NCBI GenBank assembly: GCA_036501535.1
Contig: DASYAE010000119.1
Coordinates: 1 to 14,233 of the forward strand
Source of the DNA: DASYAE01 sp036501535
GTDB taxonomy: Bacteria; Actinomycetota; Actinomycetes; Streptomycetales; Catenulisporaceae
Direction: 5' to 3'
DNA: 14,233 bases
The notes below the pieces were generated by a model. That model did not search any database and was not told the origin of the DNA. It saw only the letters and a program-made list of their open reading frames with translations. How positions within the stretch are numbered: the first letter of the stretch is position 1; every line of letters begins with the position of its first letter. This document shows, one piece after another, positions 7,076 through 13,475 of this stretch. Both the position numbers and the translations under genes were made by a program.

Positions 7076-7096
7076 GTATCTACGTCAATCAGATAC
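7076..7096 (+). promoter_or_regulatory. Operator-like palindrome and promoter of the ABC exporter operon
   Basis: GTATCT (7076-7081) and AGATAC (7091-7096) form a perfect inverted repeat across a 9-bp spacer, ending 10 bp before the ATPase ATG. A second, overlapping inverted repeat is GATTGA (7057-7062) and TCAATC (7085-7090). A possible promoter, TTGCAT (7051-7056) and CAGTAT (7074-7079) 17 bp apart, overlaps them. The stretch is AT-rich for this genome. The geometry fits a TetR/PadR-type repressor site, but no such regulator gene lies in the window. Confidence 0.45.
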
Positions 7097-7106
7097 GCTC
7101 CGCCGC

Positions 7107-8087
7107 ATGAACGACCCAGACTCGACGCTCGTGCAGGCCGCGGGCCTCGCCAAGATCTATCCGGCGCGAGATGAGCAGCCCGAGTTCCGGGCCGTGGACG
7201 GGATCGACTTCGAGCTGCGCCGGGGCGAGGCCTTCGGCTTCCTCGGGCCGAACGGTGCGGGCAAGTCCACCACGATGCGAATGATCGCGGCGACCTCGCC
7301 GCGCTCCGGCGGCACCCTGCGCGTGCTGGGGATGGACCCGGAGACGCACGGCTCCGCCATCCGCGCGCGGCTCGGCGTCGTGCCGCAGGACGACGCCCTG
7401 GACCGCGAGCTGACCGTGCGGGAGAACCTCTACATATACGGACGCTACTTCGGGCTCAAGCGCGCCGCGATCCGGGAGCGCAGCGAGGAACTGCTCGACT
7501 TCGCCCAATTGCGTGAAAAGGCCGGCAGCCCGGTCGAAGCCCTCTCCGGCGGAATGCGGCGCCGGCTGACCATCGCCAGGTCCCTGATGAACAACCCCGA
7601 CATGGTCCTCCTGGACGAGCCGACCACCGGCCTCGATCCGCAGGCCAGGCACGTGCTGTGGGACCGGCTCTACCGGCTCAAGCAGGATGGCGTCACGCTG
7701 CTGCTGACCACTCACTACATGGACGAGGCCGAGCAGTTGTGCGACCGGCTCATCGTCATCGACCACGGCCGGATCGTCGCGCAAGGCTCGCCGCGGGAGC
7801 TGATCGAGGCGCACGCCACCCGTGAGGTGCTGGAACTGCGGTTCCCGCTCGAACTCGCCGATGCGGCCGGCGCGAAGCTGCGCGACTCGGCGCTGGCCGA
7901 AGAGGGCGGCGCCGCCGGGCCGCGCGTGGAGCCGCTGCCCGACCGCGTGCTCGTATACGCCGACGACGGCGAGGCCGCGCTGGCCGCGGTCCACGGCATG
8001 GGCCTGGTCCCGCTGACCGCGCTGGTGCGCCGGGCCACGCTGGAGGACGTGTTCCTCAAGCTGACCGGCCGCTCGCTGGTGGACTGA
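7107..8087 (+). CDS. ABC transporter ATP-binding protein, DrrA/NodI type (326 aa)
   Basis: This is the cytoplasmic ATPase of an ABC-2 exporter. It has Walker A GPNGAGKST (about 54-62), a Q-loop in VVPQDD, signature LSGGMRRRL, Walker B MVLLDEP with D-loop TGLDP, and the switch histidine in TTHYMDEAE. The C-terminal about 80 residues, ending LEDVFLKLTGR, are typical of the DrrA/CcmA branch. The ATG at 7107 gives the expected N-terminus. It has no clear Shine-Dalgarno, and an in-frame TTG at 7059 would add 16 residues inside the presumed promoter, so 7107 is preferred. Two permease genes follow at 27 bp and then with a 4-bp overlap. Drug or lipid export is the usual role; the substrate cannot be read. 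Confidence 0.93.
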   Translation: MNDPDSTLVQAAGLAKIYPARDEQPEFRAVDGIDFELRRGEAFGFLGPNGAGKSTTMRMIAATSPRSGGTLRVLGMDPETHGSAIRARLGVVPQDDALDRELTVRENLYIYGRYFGLKRAAIRERSEELLDFAQLREKAGSPVEALSGGMRRRLTIARSLMNNPDMVLLDEPTTGLDPQARHVLWDRLYRLKQDGVTLLLTTHYMDEAEQLCDRLIVIDHGRIVAQGSPRELIEAHATREVLELRFPLELADAAGAKLRDSALAEEGGAAGPRVEPLPDRVLVYADDGEAALAAVHGMGLVPLTALVRRATLEDVFLKLTGRSLVD

Positions 8088-8114
8088 GAGACACCCTCGG
8101 AGAGGAACCGCGCC

Positions 8115-8876
8115 GTGCTGCGCACATTCGAGTACTGGTTCATGCGCTACCGCCGCACCTGGCGGGCCTCGATCGTCATCAGCGTCGGCAACCCGCTGCT
8201 GTTCCTCGCCGGCGTCGGGGCGGGCCTGGGTCACCTGGTCGACCGGCACGCACCGGCGCAGATGGCAGGGGTCTCCTACGCCGCGTTCTTCGCGCCCGGG
8301 CTGCTGGCCGCGGCGGCGATGCAGACCGCGTTCCTGGAGTCGTCCGGGCCGGTGGCCCGCGCGGCGGCCCCGGCCGGCGCGTATCAGGGCGCCGTCCCCA
8401 CGCCGCTGGACCCGGAGCAGGTGGCGGCCGGGCACCTGCTCTACGTCGCCTTCCGCGTGCTGACCTCCAGCGCCGCGTTCGTCATCGTCATGGCCTGCTT
8501 CGGCCTGGTCCCCGGCACGCGCGGTCCGGCCGTGCTGGCCGGCGCGACGCTGACCGGCCTGGCGTTCGCCGCGCCCGCGGCGGCCTGGGCCGTCGGCGTG
8601 CGGGTGCAGCGGCAGGTCAACACCGCCTTCCGCATGGTCATCATGCCGCTCTACATGTTCTCGGGGAGCTTCTTCGCCCTCTCCCAGCTGCCCGGCCCGG
8701 TCAGGGTACTGATCGGGGCGCTGCCGCTGGCTCAGGGCGTGGACCTGTGCCGCTCGCTCGCACTGGGAACCGCGGGAGCGGCCGCGACCGCCGCCCACGC
8801 CGGGTACCTCTGCGCCCTGACCGTCCTCGGCTTCGCCCTCGCCCGCGCCGCCTATCGCAGGAGGCTGTATCCATGA
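8115..8876 (+). CDS. ABC-2 type permease (DrrB/NodJ type), first paralogue (253 aa)
   Basis: This is the membrane subunit of the exporter. Hydrophobic segments lie near 20-38, 55-73, 112-131, 138-160, 172-190 and 227-245, the six-helix ABC-2 layout. YAAFFAPGLLAAAAMQTAF followed by GAYQGAVPTPLDPEQVAAGH is the family core. The GTG start follows GGAGAGGAA. Compared with its neighbour, the normally charged segment before this core (FTRVRIDGTYDA in the second permease) is bland here (VARAAAPAGAYQG). The stop codon overlaps the next start (ATGA), so the two are translationally coupled and probably form a heterodimer with the DrrA-like ATPase. Confidence 0.9.
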   Translation: MLRTFEYWFMRYRRTWRASIVISVGNPLLFLAGVGAGLGHLVDRHAPAQMAGVSYAAFFAPGLLAAAAMQTAFLESSGPVARAAAPAGAYQGAVPTPLDPEQVAAGHLLYVAFRVLTSSAAFVIVMACFGLVPGTRGPAVLAGATLTGLAFAAPAAAWAVGVRVQRQVNTAFRMVIMPLYMFSGSFFALSQLPGPVRVLIGALPLAQGVDLCRSLALGTAGAAATAAHAGYLCALTVLGFALARAAYRRRLYP

Positions 8877-9685
8877 CGACGACCACGCTGCCCCCGGGCC
8901 CCGGCGACGCCGCGCCGGCGAGCTGGACGGTCGAGCGCGCGATGGCCCTGGTCGAACGCAACATGATGATCTACCGCAGGTCGGTCACGCCGCTGGCGTT
9001 CGGCCTCGTCGAGCCGATGATGTACCTGCTCACCATCGGCTTCGGCGTCGGCACGCTGGTCGGGTCCGTGCCCGGCGTGCAGGTGCGCTACGCGGCGTTC
9101 GTCGCGCCGGCGATCCTGGCGACCACGGCGATGAACACGGCGTTCAACCAGACCAGCTTCGGGGTGTTCACCCGGGTCAGGATCGACGGCACGTACGACG
9201 CGATCGTGCCGACGCCGCTGTCCCCCACGGACATCGCCGTCGGCGAGGTGGCCAGCGCGCTCATCAACGGACTGCTGACCTCGACCGGCTTCCTCGCGGC
9301 GGCGGCGCTGCTGGGCCTGGCGGTCTCCCCCGGCATCCTGCTCGCGATCCCGGCCGCGGCCCTGGTCGGCTTCGCGTTCGCCGCGGCGGGTCTGGCGGTC
9401 ACCACGTATCTGCGCGACTTCCCGGACTTCCAGCTGATCCAGCTGGTGATGCTGCCGATGTACCTCTTCGCCACGACCTTCTACCCGCTGGGCACCTATC
9501 CCGGCTGGCTGCGCCTGGTCATCGAGGCGCTGCCGCTCTACCAGAGCATCGAGCTGATCCGCGAGCCGGCGCTCGGCCGCTTCCCCGTGGCGACCCTCCT
9601 CATCGCAGCCCTCTACCTCGTCTGCTTCGGCGCCGCGGCCATGGCGCTGGCGACCCGACGCCTCGGCAGACTGCTGCACAAGTAA
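8873..9685 (+). CDS. ABC-2 type permease (DrrB/NodJ type), second paralogue (270 aa)
   Basis: This is the second membrane subunit. A hydrophilic N-terminus of about 30 residues precedes six hydrophobic segments. The core YAAFVAPAILATTAMNTAF, then RIDGTYDAIVPTPLSPTDIAVGE, is more canonical than in the upstream paralogue. The start ATG 8873 overlaps the preceding stop and has AGGAGG nine bases upstream. An in-frame extension to 8747 reads through the first permease gene and is rejected. The gene ends with TAA 14 bp from the convergent small membrane-protein gene. I see no hairpin terminator in that gap, so transcription may run into the antisense of the neighbour. Confidence 0.92.
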   Translation: MTTTTLPPGPGDAAPASWTVERAMALVERNMMIYRRSVTPLAFGLVEPMMYLLTIGFGVGTLVGSVPGVQVRYAAFVAPAILATTAMNTAFNQTSFGVFTRVRIDGTYDAIVPTPLSPTDIAVGEVASALINGLLTSTGFLAAAALLGLAVSPGILLAIPAAALVGFAFAAAGLAVTTYLRDFPDFQLIQLVMLPMYLFATTFYPLGTYPGWLRLVIEALPLYQSIELIREPALGRFPVATLLIAALYLVCFGAAAMALATRRLGRLLHK

Positions 9686-9699
9686 GGATCAAACAAGGA

Positions 9700-9855
9700 T
9701 CAGAACCAGTGGCTGCGTCCGCCGACCGAGCGGCCGGCCCGTCCCATGAGGGCCAGCACTGCGCCGACGATCACGAGGATGATGCCGATGGTCCAGAGGA
9801 TTGCGATTTTTGCGACGAAGCCGATGATGAGCAGAATGATGCCGAGAACGATCAC
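9700..9855 (-). CDS. Small two-helix membrane protein, DUF6131-like (51 aa)
   Basis: A GTG start at 9855 with GGGAGA five bases upstream gives MIVLGIILLIIGFVAKIAIL, then WTIGIILVIVGAVLALMGRA and a basic/Gly tail GRSVGGRSHWF. Two transmembrane helices (2-20 and 21-38) with a short turn around KIAILW match the small actinobacterial proteins annotated DUF6131, which have no known role. The longer in-frame reading to 9936 lacks a Shine-Dalgarno and adds a non-conserved extension. It is convergent with the permease gene and divergent from the DUF1345 gene. Confidence 0.72.
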   Translation of the reverse strand: MIVLGIILLIIGFVAKIAILWTIGIILVIVGAVLALMGRAGRSVGGRSHWF

Positions 9856-9996
9856 AGTGATCTCCCGTCTTGGGCGATGGACGATTTCGGACGTGCCGCC
9901 CATCGGCCCCGGAACAGCCGGAGCAGCGTGAACCACGCCGCCGTATTGCCCGAGACGGCCCGGGCAAACGTCCCCGTGTTTTCGAGGGCGCGACCG

Positions 9997-10014
9997 CTGC
10001 GGGTGAAGCCGCAG
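9997..10014 (+). other. Short hairpin in the leader of the DUF1345 gene
   Basis: CTGCGG (9997-10002) and CCGCAG (10009-10014) form a perfect 6-bp inverted repeat around GTGAAG. It ends 17 bp before the chosen GTG start. It could influence ribosome access; no function is known and chance occurrence is quite possible at this GC content. Confidence 0.3.
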
Positions 10015-10031
10015 GATGTCAACCTGGAGTC

Positions 10032-10700
10032 GTGCAACCTGAAACCGTTGAGGATCCCGCCGGGCCGTACGCCTCCACGACAGCCCGTACGCACTTATTG
10101 GTGTCCCTGGTCGCCGCGCTCGTGGCCGGTGCGGTCTCCGGAGTGCTGGGGGCAGGCCGGGCGGCGCCGCTGATCGGCTGGGACGTGCTGGCCGTGGTGT
10201 TCTGCGGCTGGGTGTGGTCCACCGTGTGGAACCTGGATGCCCGGGCGACCGAGGGGCACGCCCAGCGGGAGAACCCGGGCCGCGCTCTGACCGACCTGGT
10301 CGTGCTCGGAGCCGCGGTCGCCAGCCTGACGGCCGTGGGAGTGGTCCTCTTCGGTGCGGGCGGCGAGCCCGGGGCCGCGAAGTACCTCCAGGCCGCCCTC
10401 GCGCTGGCTTCGGTGTTCGTGACCTGGACCCTGGTGCACACGGTGTTCACCCTGACGTACGCACGCCTGTACTACTCCGGCCGCCCCGGCGGGATCGACT
10501 TCAACGAATCCGAGCCCCCGCAGTACAGCGACTTCGCCTACCTGGCGTTCACGATCGGGATGACGTTCCAGGTATCCGACACGGACATCCAGACCAAGCA
10601 GATCCGGCGCACCGCGCTGCGCCACGCGTGGATCTCCTTCCCGTTCGGCGCAGTGATCATCGCGACCTCGATCAACCTGGTGTCCGGACTGGCGAAGTGA
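10032..10700 (+). CDS. DUF1345 family integral membrane protein (222 aa)
   Basis: Six hydrophobic segments are seen, near 20-43, 47-68, 90-112, 118-144, 159-179 and 195-218. The conserved C-terminal region (YYSGRPGGIDF, then PPQYSDFAYLAFTIGMTFQV and SDTDI) is diagnostic for DUF1345, an uncharacterised bacterial inner-membrane family of about 210-220 residues. I chose GTG 10032 because it gives the usual length; GGAG lies upstream but only two bases away, so the site is weak. The in-frame ORF reaches back to 9870, where the translation is Arg-rich and not membrane-like. A later GTG at 10101 would cut into the first helix. Codon 22 is TTA, a rare codon read by bldA tRNA in Streptomyces, so translation may be developmentally limited. 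Confidence 0.85.
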   Translation: MQPETVEDPAGPYASTTARTHLLVSLVAALVAGAVSGVLGAGRAAPLIGWDVLAVVFCGWVWSTVWNLDARATEGHAQRENPGRALTDLVVLGAAVASLTAVGVVLFGAGGEPGAAKYLQAALALASVFVTWTLVHTVFTLTYARLYYSGRPGGIDFNESEPPQYSDFAYLAFTIGMTFQVSDTDIQTKQIRRTALRHAWISFPFGAVIIATSINLVSGLAK

Positions 10701-10748
10701 CCGGAGCGCCCCGATTCAGGGACATCAACGTGCTCTGAGCCACCCCCT

Positions 10749-10777
10749 GTCTAGGGCCTCGCGGGTACGGATACAGT
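10749..10777 (+). promoter_or_regulatory. Possible promoter giving a leaderless DUF1707 mRNA
   Basis: TACAGT (10772-10777) fits the actinobacterial -10 pattern TANNNT and ends six bases before ATG 10784, the spacing seen for leaderless transcripts. A weak -35-like TGTCTA (10749-10754) is 17 bp upstream. No Shine-Dalgarno precedes the ATG, which supports the idea. Confidence 0.4.
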
Positions 10778-10783
10778 CCCCCC

Positions 10784-11377
10784 ATGAGCGGTAGCGAGCC
10801 GGGGCCGGAAGCAGCGGCCCCCACGAGCGGCGCGGAGCCCCGCGCGGGTGATGCCGAGCGGGAGCAGGCGGCCGAGAAGCTTCGGGTCGCCGCGGGCGAT
10901 GGCCGTATCGACCTCGCCGAGTTGGAGGACAGGCTCGAGCAGGCCTACCGCGCGAAGACGTACCGCGAGATCGACGCCCTGTTGGCCGACCTGCCCGACA
11001 GCCGGCCGACCGCGGCGCTCACCACCCCCGGTCCGGAGACGATGCTGCTCAAGACGCACGGCAGCACCGTCAAACAGAACGGCCGGTGGACGGTCCCGCG
11101 CAGGATCGTCGCCGAGGCCGGCGTGCCGAACATCGTGATCGACTTCACCGAGGCGTCCTGCGCGCACCGCGAGGTCGCGATCGAGGCGAGCTGTGGACTG
11201 GGGAACATCAGGCTGATCGTGCCACGAGGCTGGAGGGTGCTGATCGACGGGTCCAGCACCAACACCTCGCACATCAGGAACAAGGCCGCCGCGCCGCCGG
11301 ACCCGAGCGCCCCGACGCTCACGCTCATAGGCCACCCGCGATCCGGCTGGATCAGCATCAGGCAACCGCGCCGGTAG
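10784..11377 (+). CDS. DUF1707 domain protein, soluble, with toastrack-like C-terminus (197 aa)
   Basis: Residues 22-71 (AGDAEREQAAEKLRVAAGDG then RIDLAELEDRLEQAYRAKTY) form the DUF1707 helical domain, a SHOCT-like actinobacterial module. Residues about 95-195 are beta-rich, with a repeated hydrophobic/polar alternation (VPNIVIDFTEA, REVAIEASCGLGNIRLIVP, RVLIDGSSTNTSH), resembling the LiaF/YvqF 'toastrack' fold. Unlike many DUF1707 proteins there is no transmembrane helix, so the protein is probably cytoplasmic. Its function is unknown; family members are often linked to envelope stress by context only. The start is likely, as it fits a leaderless promoter. Confidence 0.83.
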   Translation: MSGSEPGPEAAAPTSGAEPRAGDAEREQAAEKLRVAAGDGRIDLAELEDRLEQAYRAKTYREIDALLADLPDSRPTAALTTPGPETMLLKTHGSTVKQNGRWTVPRRIVAEAGVPNIVIDFTEASCAHREVAIEASCGLGNIRLIVPRGWRVLIDGSSTNTSHIRNKAAAPPDPSAPTLTLIGHPRSGWISIRQPRR

Positions 11378-11473
11378 CGGCCGGGACAGCCGCTCATGGC
11401 AAAGGCTTGATCGACTTCGCCGTGGTCGACGGGGGCGCTCGGCCGTTTCGGCAGAAGACCCTGCTGTGAGGCG

Positions 11474-11487
11474 AGAGCGCGCGCTCT
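11474..11487. promoter_or_regulatory. Perfect 14-bp palindrome before the Met-rich membrane protein gene
   Basis: AGAGCGCGCGCTCT is fully self-complementary and ends 17 bp before ATG 11505. Its position fits an operator overlapping the promoter of the downstream gene. Its alternating GC core could also arise by chance at this base composition. Confidence 0.35.
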
Positions 11488-11504
11488 GACACGATGAGTG
11501 CACC

Positions 11505-12143
11505 ATGAACGCGAGCAGGCCGATGCGTACCGTGCGCGCTGTGGTCTTCGCCACGGTGTGCGTCGCGATCTCGGCGATCGGCCATGTCTGGATGTCCGGC
11601 CGTACGGTGCCGTGGTGGGCGCTGATCCTGGCGTTCCTGCTCGTTTCCGCCGCAGCGCTGGCCTTCGCCGGGCGCCAGCGCGGCTTCGCTGCGATCGCCG
11701 TGCTGATGCTTACCGGCGAGTTCGGCTTGCACCTGTTGTTCTCCGCGGCTCAGCGCACTGCCGATACGGGGATGACCATGCCAATGCCCGGGATGCCGGG
11801 TATGCCGAGCCCGCCGCCGGGGCCGCCGCTGCCCGGCTCGTGGCTGATGGATCTGGCGATGCGTCATGGGCCGTTGGGCATGATCGCGGTCCATGGCGCC
11901 GCCGGGCTGTTGTGCGCATGGTGGCTTTATCGGGGCGAGCGGGCCGTGTTCGGTCTGCTGTGGGTCGTGGCCTTCAAGGCGCCGATCCTGGCGCTGTTCG
12001 ACGAGAGCGGGCCGGTCGTCGTCGTGCCGGTCCTGCCTCGTCTACCGTCGATCTCGCGACCTGCGTTGGTCGTCGCCTGGTGCGAACCGCTGGCTTATGT
12101 GCTGGTGCGGCGCGGGCCGCCTCGTTGTCCGGTTGATCTCTGA
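11505..12143 (+). CDS. Integral membrane protein with Met/Pro-rich loop (212 aa)
   Basis: This is an uncharacterised actinobacterial membrane protein. Hydrophobic segments lie near 10-30, 36-56, 60-81, 120-141, 147-166 and 184-200. Between the third and fourth is a loop, GMTMPMPGMPGMPSPPPG (89-106), with five Met in 11 residues (M90, M92, M94, M97, M100). Conserved-looking positions are GEFGLHLLFS (71-80) and GPLGMIAVHGAAG (122-134). From memory, similar Streptomyces proteins carry a His/Met-rich loop at the same place and tend to sit near copper-associated genes such as ycnI; this is recalled context, not computed. No Shine-Dalgarno is seen for ATG 11505. ATG 11523 is an alternative start. 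Metal binding by the loop is inferred. Confidence 0.72.
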   Translation: MNASRPMRTVRAVVFATVCVAISAIGHVWMSGRTVPWWALILAFLLVSAAALAFAGRQRGFAAIAVLMLTGEFGLHLLFSAAQRTADTGMTMPMPGMPGMPSPPPGPPLPGSWLMDLAMRHGPLGMIAVHGAAGLLCAWWLYRGERAVFGLLWVVAFKAPILALFDESGPVVVVPVLPRLPSISRPALVVAWCEPLAYVLVRRGPPRCPVDL

Positions 12144-12353
12144 TTCGTTCTGTGCGTCTGATGCGGCGGCGCGGCAGGGTTTTCGTCTGCCATACCGCAT
12201 GGCGTTCTGCCTGTGTAACCCGTCAGCCACAGCGCGGTGTATCGCGCCTCCGTACCCGTATTAAGGCGGCGCGTGCGCGTGCCCCGGCGATTGCCGGGTG
12301 CCTGCATTCAGCTTCGACGACGGCTCGTGATGAGCTTTTAAGGACACGAGACA
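12144..12353 (+). other. Leader region upstream of the coupled small ORF
   Basis: This 210-bp stretch has no supported gene. It contains a short stem, CCCGGC-GATT-GCCGGG (12283-12298), which may act as a weak terminator for the preceding gene or as a leader structure, and the AAGGA Shine-Dalgarno (12340-12344) of the small ORF. Reading frames that cross it lack start signals and look non-coding. Confidence 0.5.
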
Positions 12354-12449
12354 GTGACTTCTCCTCTCGGCGGTGCGGGACCGGCTCCCGGCACCGGATC
12401 ACCCGGCGGACCGCGGAACCGGCCGCATCAGCAGAGCGGCGCGCGATGA
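12354..12449 (+). CDS. Candidate 31-aa leader ORF translationally coupled to the duplicated membrane protein
   Basis: GTG 12354 follows AAGGA nine bases upstream and opens a frame beginning VTSPLGGAGPAPGTGSPGG. It ends in TGA 12447-12449, which overlaps ATG 12446 of the next gene as ATGA. The downstream gene has no Shine-Dalgarno of its own, so coupling would explain its translation. Composition is Pro/Gly/Arg-rich with no helix or cysteine. Third-position GC is only about two-thirds, lower than in neighbouring genes, so the peptide itself may be unconserved and serve only as a coupler. Chance occurrence remains possible. Confidence 0.4.
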   Translation: MTSPLGGAGPAPGTGSPGGPRNRPHQQSGAR

Positions 12450-13474
12450 GCAGCGATGCGCTCTCCTCCGCCAGCCCGGGCGGCCTGGCCCGGCCCGCTG
12501 CGGACACCCCGGCAGCCAAGGTCTGGCACGCACCGGATACGCGGCGCGCGCTCCAACTGGCCCTGGCCTTCATCTGGCTGCTCGACGCCATTCTCCAGTT
12601 CCAGTCGTTCATGTTCACCACGGCGTTCTCGAAGATGCTCGCCGACACGGCTTCGGGCAATCCGAGGGTGATCGCCGACCCGATCACCTGGTCGGCGCGG
12701 ATCATCGGCGAGCATCCGGGCTCGACGAACGCGGCCTTCGCCACCATCCAGCTGCTGCTCGGGCTCGGCATCGCCTGGCGGCCGACGGTCAAGGCCGCGT
12801 TGGCCGCCTCGGTCGCGTGGTCGTTGGGCGTGTGGTGGCTCGGCGAAGGGCTCGGCGGCGTGCTGGACGGAGCGGCCAATCCGGTCAACGGCGCGCCGGG
12901 CGCGGTCATCCTCTACGCCCTGCTGGCCGTGCTGCTGTGGCCGGCGCGCGAGCTGGACCCGGTGCCGACCGCGGCGGCGGCCGGCCGGTCGGCCCGGTTC
13001 GTGGCGGCGCGACCGGTCGGGGCGCTGCCCGCGCGGATCCTGTGGCTGGTGTTGTGGGGCTCGCTGGCGTACTTCGCCGTGGTCCCCTCGACCGGCGCGG
13101 ACGGCCTGCACGACATGATCTCCGGCATGGAGGGCTCGAACCCCGGGTGGCTCAATTCCCTGCTGCGGGTCGGCGCCTCGGCGGTGGCCGGCCACGGGGA
13201 CACGGTCAGCGCGATCCTCGCGGTGCTGCTGGGCATCGTCGCGGTCGGGATCTTCCTGCCCGCACCGACCGTCCGCGCGGTCCTGGTGCTCGCCGTGGTC
13301 GTGTCACTGGCCATCTGGGTCTTCGGCGAAGCGCTCGGCGCGATTTTCAGTGGGCAGGGCACCGACGTCAACACCGGCCCGCTGCTGATCCTGATCGCCG
13401 CGGCCTACTGGCCGCTGCGCCAGCGTGGGGCCGCGCCGCCGGCTGCCCTGACCGGCGAAGTTGAGGAAGGCTGA
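12446..13474 (+). CDS. Integral membrane protein with internal duplication (342 aa)
   Basis: I do not recognise a named family. About eight hydrophobic segments are seen, in two halves, near 35-56, 97-111, 117-140, 152-166 and 197-214, 253-271, 278-300, 311-324. The halves are homologous: TVKAALAASVAWSLGVWWLG (114-133) aligns without gaps to TVRAVLVLAVVVSLAIWVFG (275-294), and the shared G-E-x-L-G motif falls at 133-137 and 294-298. The loop between the fifth and sixth helices (HDMISGMEGSNPGW, 222-235) carries Met residues. ATG 12446 is chosen because the hydrophilic N-terminus leads directly into the first helix. The frame is open back to 12152, but with no credible start. The DUF5134 gene follows after one base, so the two are surely co-transcribed. 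A distant DoxX-like relation is conceivable but unproven. Confidence 0.8.
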   Translation: MSSDALSSASPGGLARPAADTPAAKVWHAPDTRRALQLALAFIWLLDAILQFQSFMFTTAFSKMLADTASGNPRVIADPITWSARIIGEHPGSTNAAFATIQLLLGLGIAWRPTVKAALAASVAWSLGVWWLGEGLGGVLDGAANPVNGAPGAVILYALLAVLLWPARELDPVPTAAAAGRSARFVAARPVGALPARILWLVLWGSLAYFAVVPSTGADGLHDMISGMEGSNPGWLNSLLRVGASAVAGHGDTVSAILAVLLGIVAVGIFLPAPTVRAVLVLAVVVSLAIWVFGEALGAIFSGQGTDVNTGPLLILIAAAYWPLRQRGAAPPAALTGEVEEG

Positions 13475-13475
13475 G

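Noticed and set aside
7089..8798. 569-codon open frame on the minus strand opposite the ABC exporter genes
   Set aside because: It has low-complexity Arg/Gly/Gln/His composition and is fully antisense to an ATPase with intact Walker and signature motifs and to its permease.
9870..10031. 54-residue N-terminal extension of the DUF1345 protein
   Set aside because: DUF1345 proteins are about 210-220 residues, and the extension is Arg/Gly/Pro-rich without family resemblance.
12152..12445. N-terminal extension of the duplicated membrane protein or a separate gene
   Set aside because: The only starts in this frame lie far upstream without a Shine-Dalgarno, and the translation is Arg-rich and not membrane-like. 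The coupled small ORF explains the region better.
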